Assembly (NCBI GenBank): GCA_018894655.1
Contig: JAHIPE010000124.1
Span: 1-6,212 of the forward strand
DNA from: Actinomycetota bacterium
Lineage (GTDB): Bacteria; Actinomycetota; Geothermincolia; Fen-727; Anoxymicrobiaceae
Reading direction: 5' to 3'
DNA: 6,212 bases
Shown: piece by piece, positions 5,496 to 6,212 of the stretch
Layout of the letters: each line of letters begins with the position of its first letter
How positions within the stretch are numbered: position 1 is the first letter of the stretch
Translations under genes and position numbers: made by a program
The notes under the pieces: model-generated
What the model saw: only the letters and a program-made list of their open reading frames with translations
Told to the model about the DNA's origin: nothing
Databases searched by the model: none

Positions 5496-6212
5496 TCACC
5501 TGGTAAATCGGCAGAATCCCGATATGTCGCTCCTGGACGAGAGCTTGGTAACCTTGACGACGTCCCCGGTAGAGGGGGCGTGGAGGAACATGTCGTTGCC
5601 GAGGTACATGCCGACGTGGTGTGGCGGTGTCCCGAAGAAGACCAGGTCTCCGGAGCGCGCCTGCTGGAGGGTTAACTTGACACCGCGGTTGAACTGGAGC
5701 GCGGCGTTGTGCGGGATGCTTATCCCGTGCAGCTTGTATACGTACTGTGTCAGGCCGGAGCAGTCGAAGCATATCCGGTGTTCCCCGGTGGGGCACTTGC
5801 CCGGCCCCGCGCCGGCCCAGTGATAGACAACCCCGAGGTACTTCATGGCGGTCTTGGCGAGGCCCCCCTCGGGAGCGTTGACGAGGACGTCCTTTGCCTG
5901 CTCGTTTAAGACAGCGTCCGCCGCCCGCTGTTGGGTGACCTGCTCCGCCAGCAACCTCTGTATATCCTGGTTGAGGCTGCTAAGCATTACCTGGCGCTCG
6001 GCGAGCTTCGCCTGCACCAACTGCTTCTTCGCCGACTCCTGCTGGACGAGGCCCTCCTTCTGGCGTTGCTGCTCGGCCAGTTGCCTTTCCAGTTGGCTGA
6101 CGGAGTCGCGGTTGCTCTTGATGCGCGTGATCAGCTTGGCGTCGCTCTGCGCCACCCTGGAGACGTAGTCCGCCTTCTCCAGGAAGTCAACGAAGTCCTT
6201 GGTACGCAGCAG
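5496..6212 (-). CDS. NlpC/P60 peptidoglycan hydrolase with coiled-coil region, 5' end missing
   Basis: The 238 visible residues are the C-terminal part of a cell-wall endopeptidase that cuts peptide stems of peptidoglycan outside the membrane. The frame stays open to the right edge: the codons at 6156-6212 read LLRTKDFVDFLEKADYVSR, typical of the N-terminal region of CwlO/P60-type enzymes, so the GTG at 6155 is internal and the signal peptide lies outside. Residues 1 to about 106 are a Gln/Glu/Lys/Arg-rich coiled coil, which in relatives is regulatory (FtsEX-linked in CwlO and mycobacterial RipC). The NlpC/P60 domain covers about 116-238, with catalytic Cys151 in FDCSG (codon 5760-5762), His199 in HHVGMY (5616-5618) and a third polar residue, His211 in FLHAP (5580-5582). 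An insertion just before the catalytic Cys carries two more cysteines (140 and 148). It ends in TGA at 5496-5498. Activity looks intact; the particular family member is uncertain. Confidence 0.93.
   Translation of the reverse strand: MLRTKDFVDFLEKADYVSRVAQSDAKLITRIKSNRDSVSQLERQLAEQQRQKEGLVQQESAKKQLVQAKLAERQVMLSSLNQDIQRLLAEQVTQQRAADAVLNEQAKDVLVNAPEGGLAKTAMKYLGVVYHWAGAGPGKCPTGEHRICFDCSGLTQYVYKLHGISIPHNAALQFNRGVKLTLQQARSGDLVFFGTPPHHVGMYLGNDMFLHAPSTGDVVKVTKLSSRSDISGFCRFTR

Noticed and set aside
6153..6155. GTG as the start of the NlpC/P60 gene
   Set aside because: The frame stays open upstream to the window edge and encodes sequence typical of the family, and a start here would leave a secreted enzyme without a signal peptide.

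Overview
The window looks like chromosomal DNA of a GC-rich bacterium. A UPF0182 membrane protein (family common in Actinomycetota, also found in some Firmicutes and Cyanobacteria), a CwlO/P60-like NlpC hydrolase and a sirtuin fit a Gram-positive-type cell. The genes use ATA (Ile) and AGG (Arg) codons freely, which argues against Streptomyces-like actinobacteria and fits a deep-branching actinobacterial lineage or a high-GC Firmicute. This placement is inference from gene content and codon use; no marker gene is present.

Layout: positions 1-247 hold about two copies of a 119-bp tandem repeat packed with hairpins, cut by the left edge of the window. Positions 248-430 hold a plausible promoter and leader, with ATCGGTT motifs around the promoter. 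On the plus strand follow a Sir2-family NAD-dependent protein deacylase (431-1234) and, overlapping its end by 17 bases, a 937-residue UPF0182 integral membrane protein (1218-4031). The two are probably one transcript with coupled translation.

Positions 4026-4173 form a convergent intergenic region with two identical 28-bp hairpin repeats, a further strong hairpin and a segment that resembles the left-end repeat. The stop codon of the UPF0182 gene lies inside the first 28-bp repeat.

On the minus strand, reading right to left, are the C-terminal part of an NlpC/P60 peptidoglycan hydrolase with a coiled-coil N-terminal region (5496-6212, running off the right edge), a secreted or lipid-anchored calcineurin-like metallophosphoesterase (4592-5425), and a 130-residue protein resembling SCP2 sterol-carrier domains (4174-4566). 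The last two are 25 bp apart and probably co-transcribed. The NlpC gene is separated from them by 70 bp containing a hairpin. Two of the three act outside the membrane.

I see no mobile-element gene, CRISPR array, tRNA or rRNA, and no clear new defence or biosynthetic system. The most unusual content is the non-coding DNA: hairpins in both intergenic regions share a loop sequence while their stems differ by compensating changes, and two loops in each 119-bp unit are complementary to each other.
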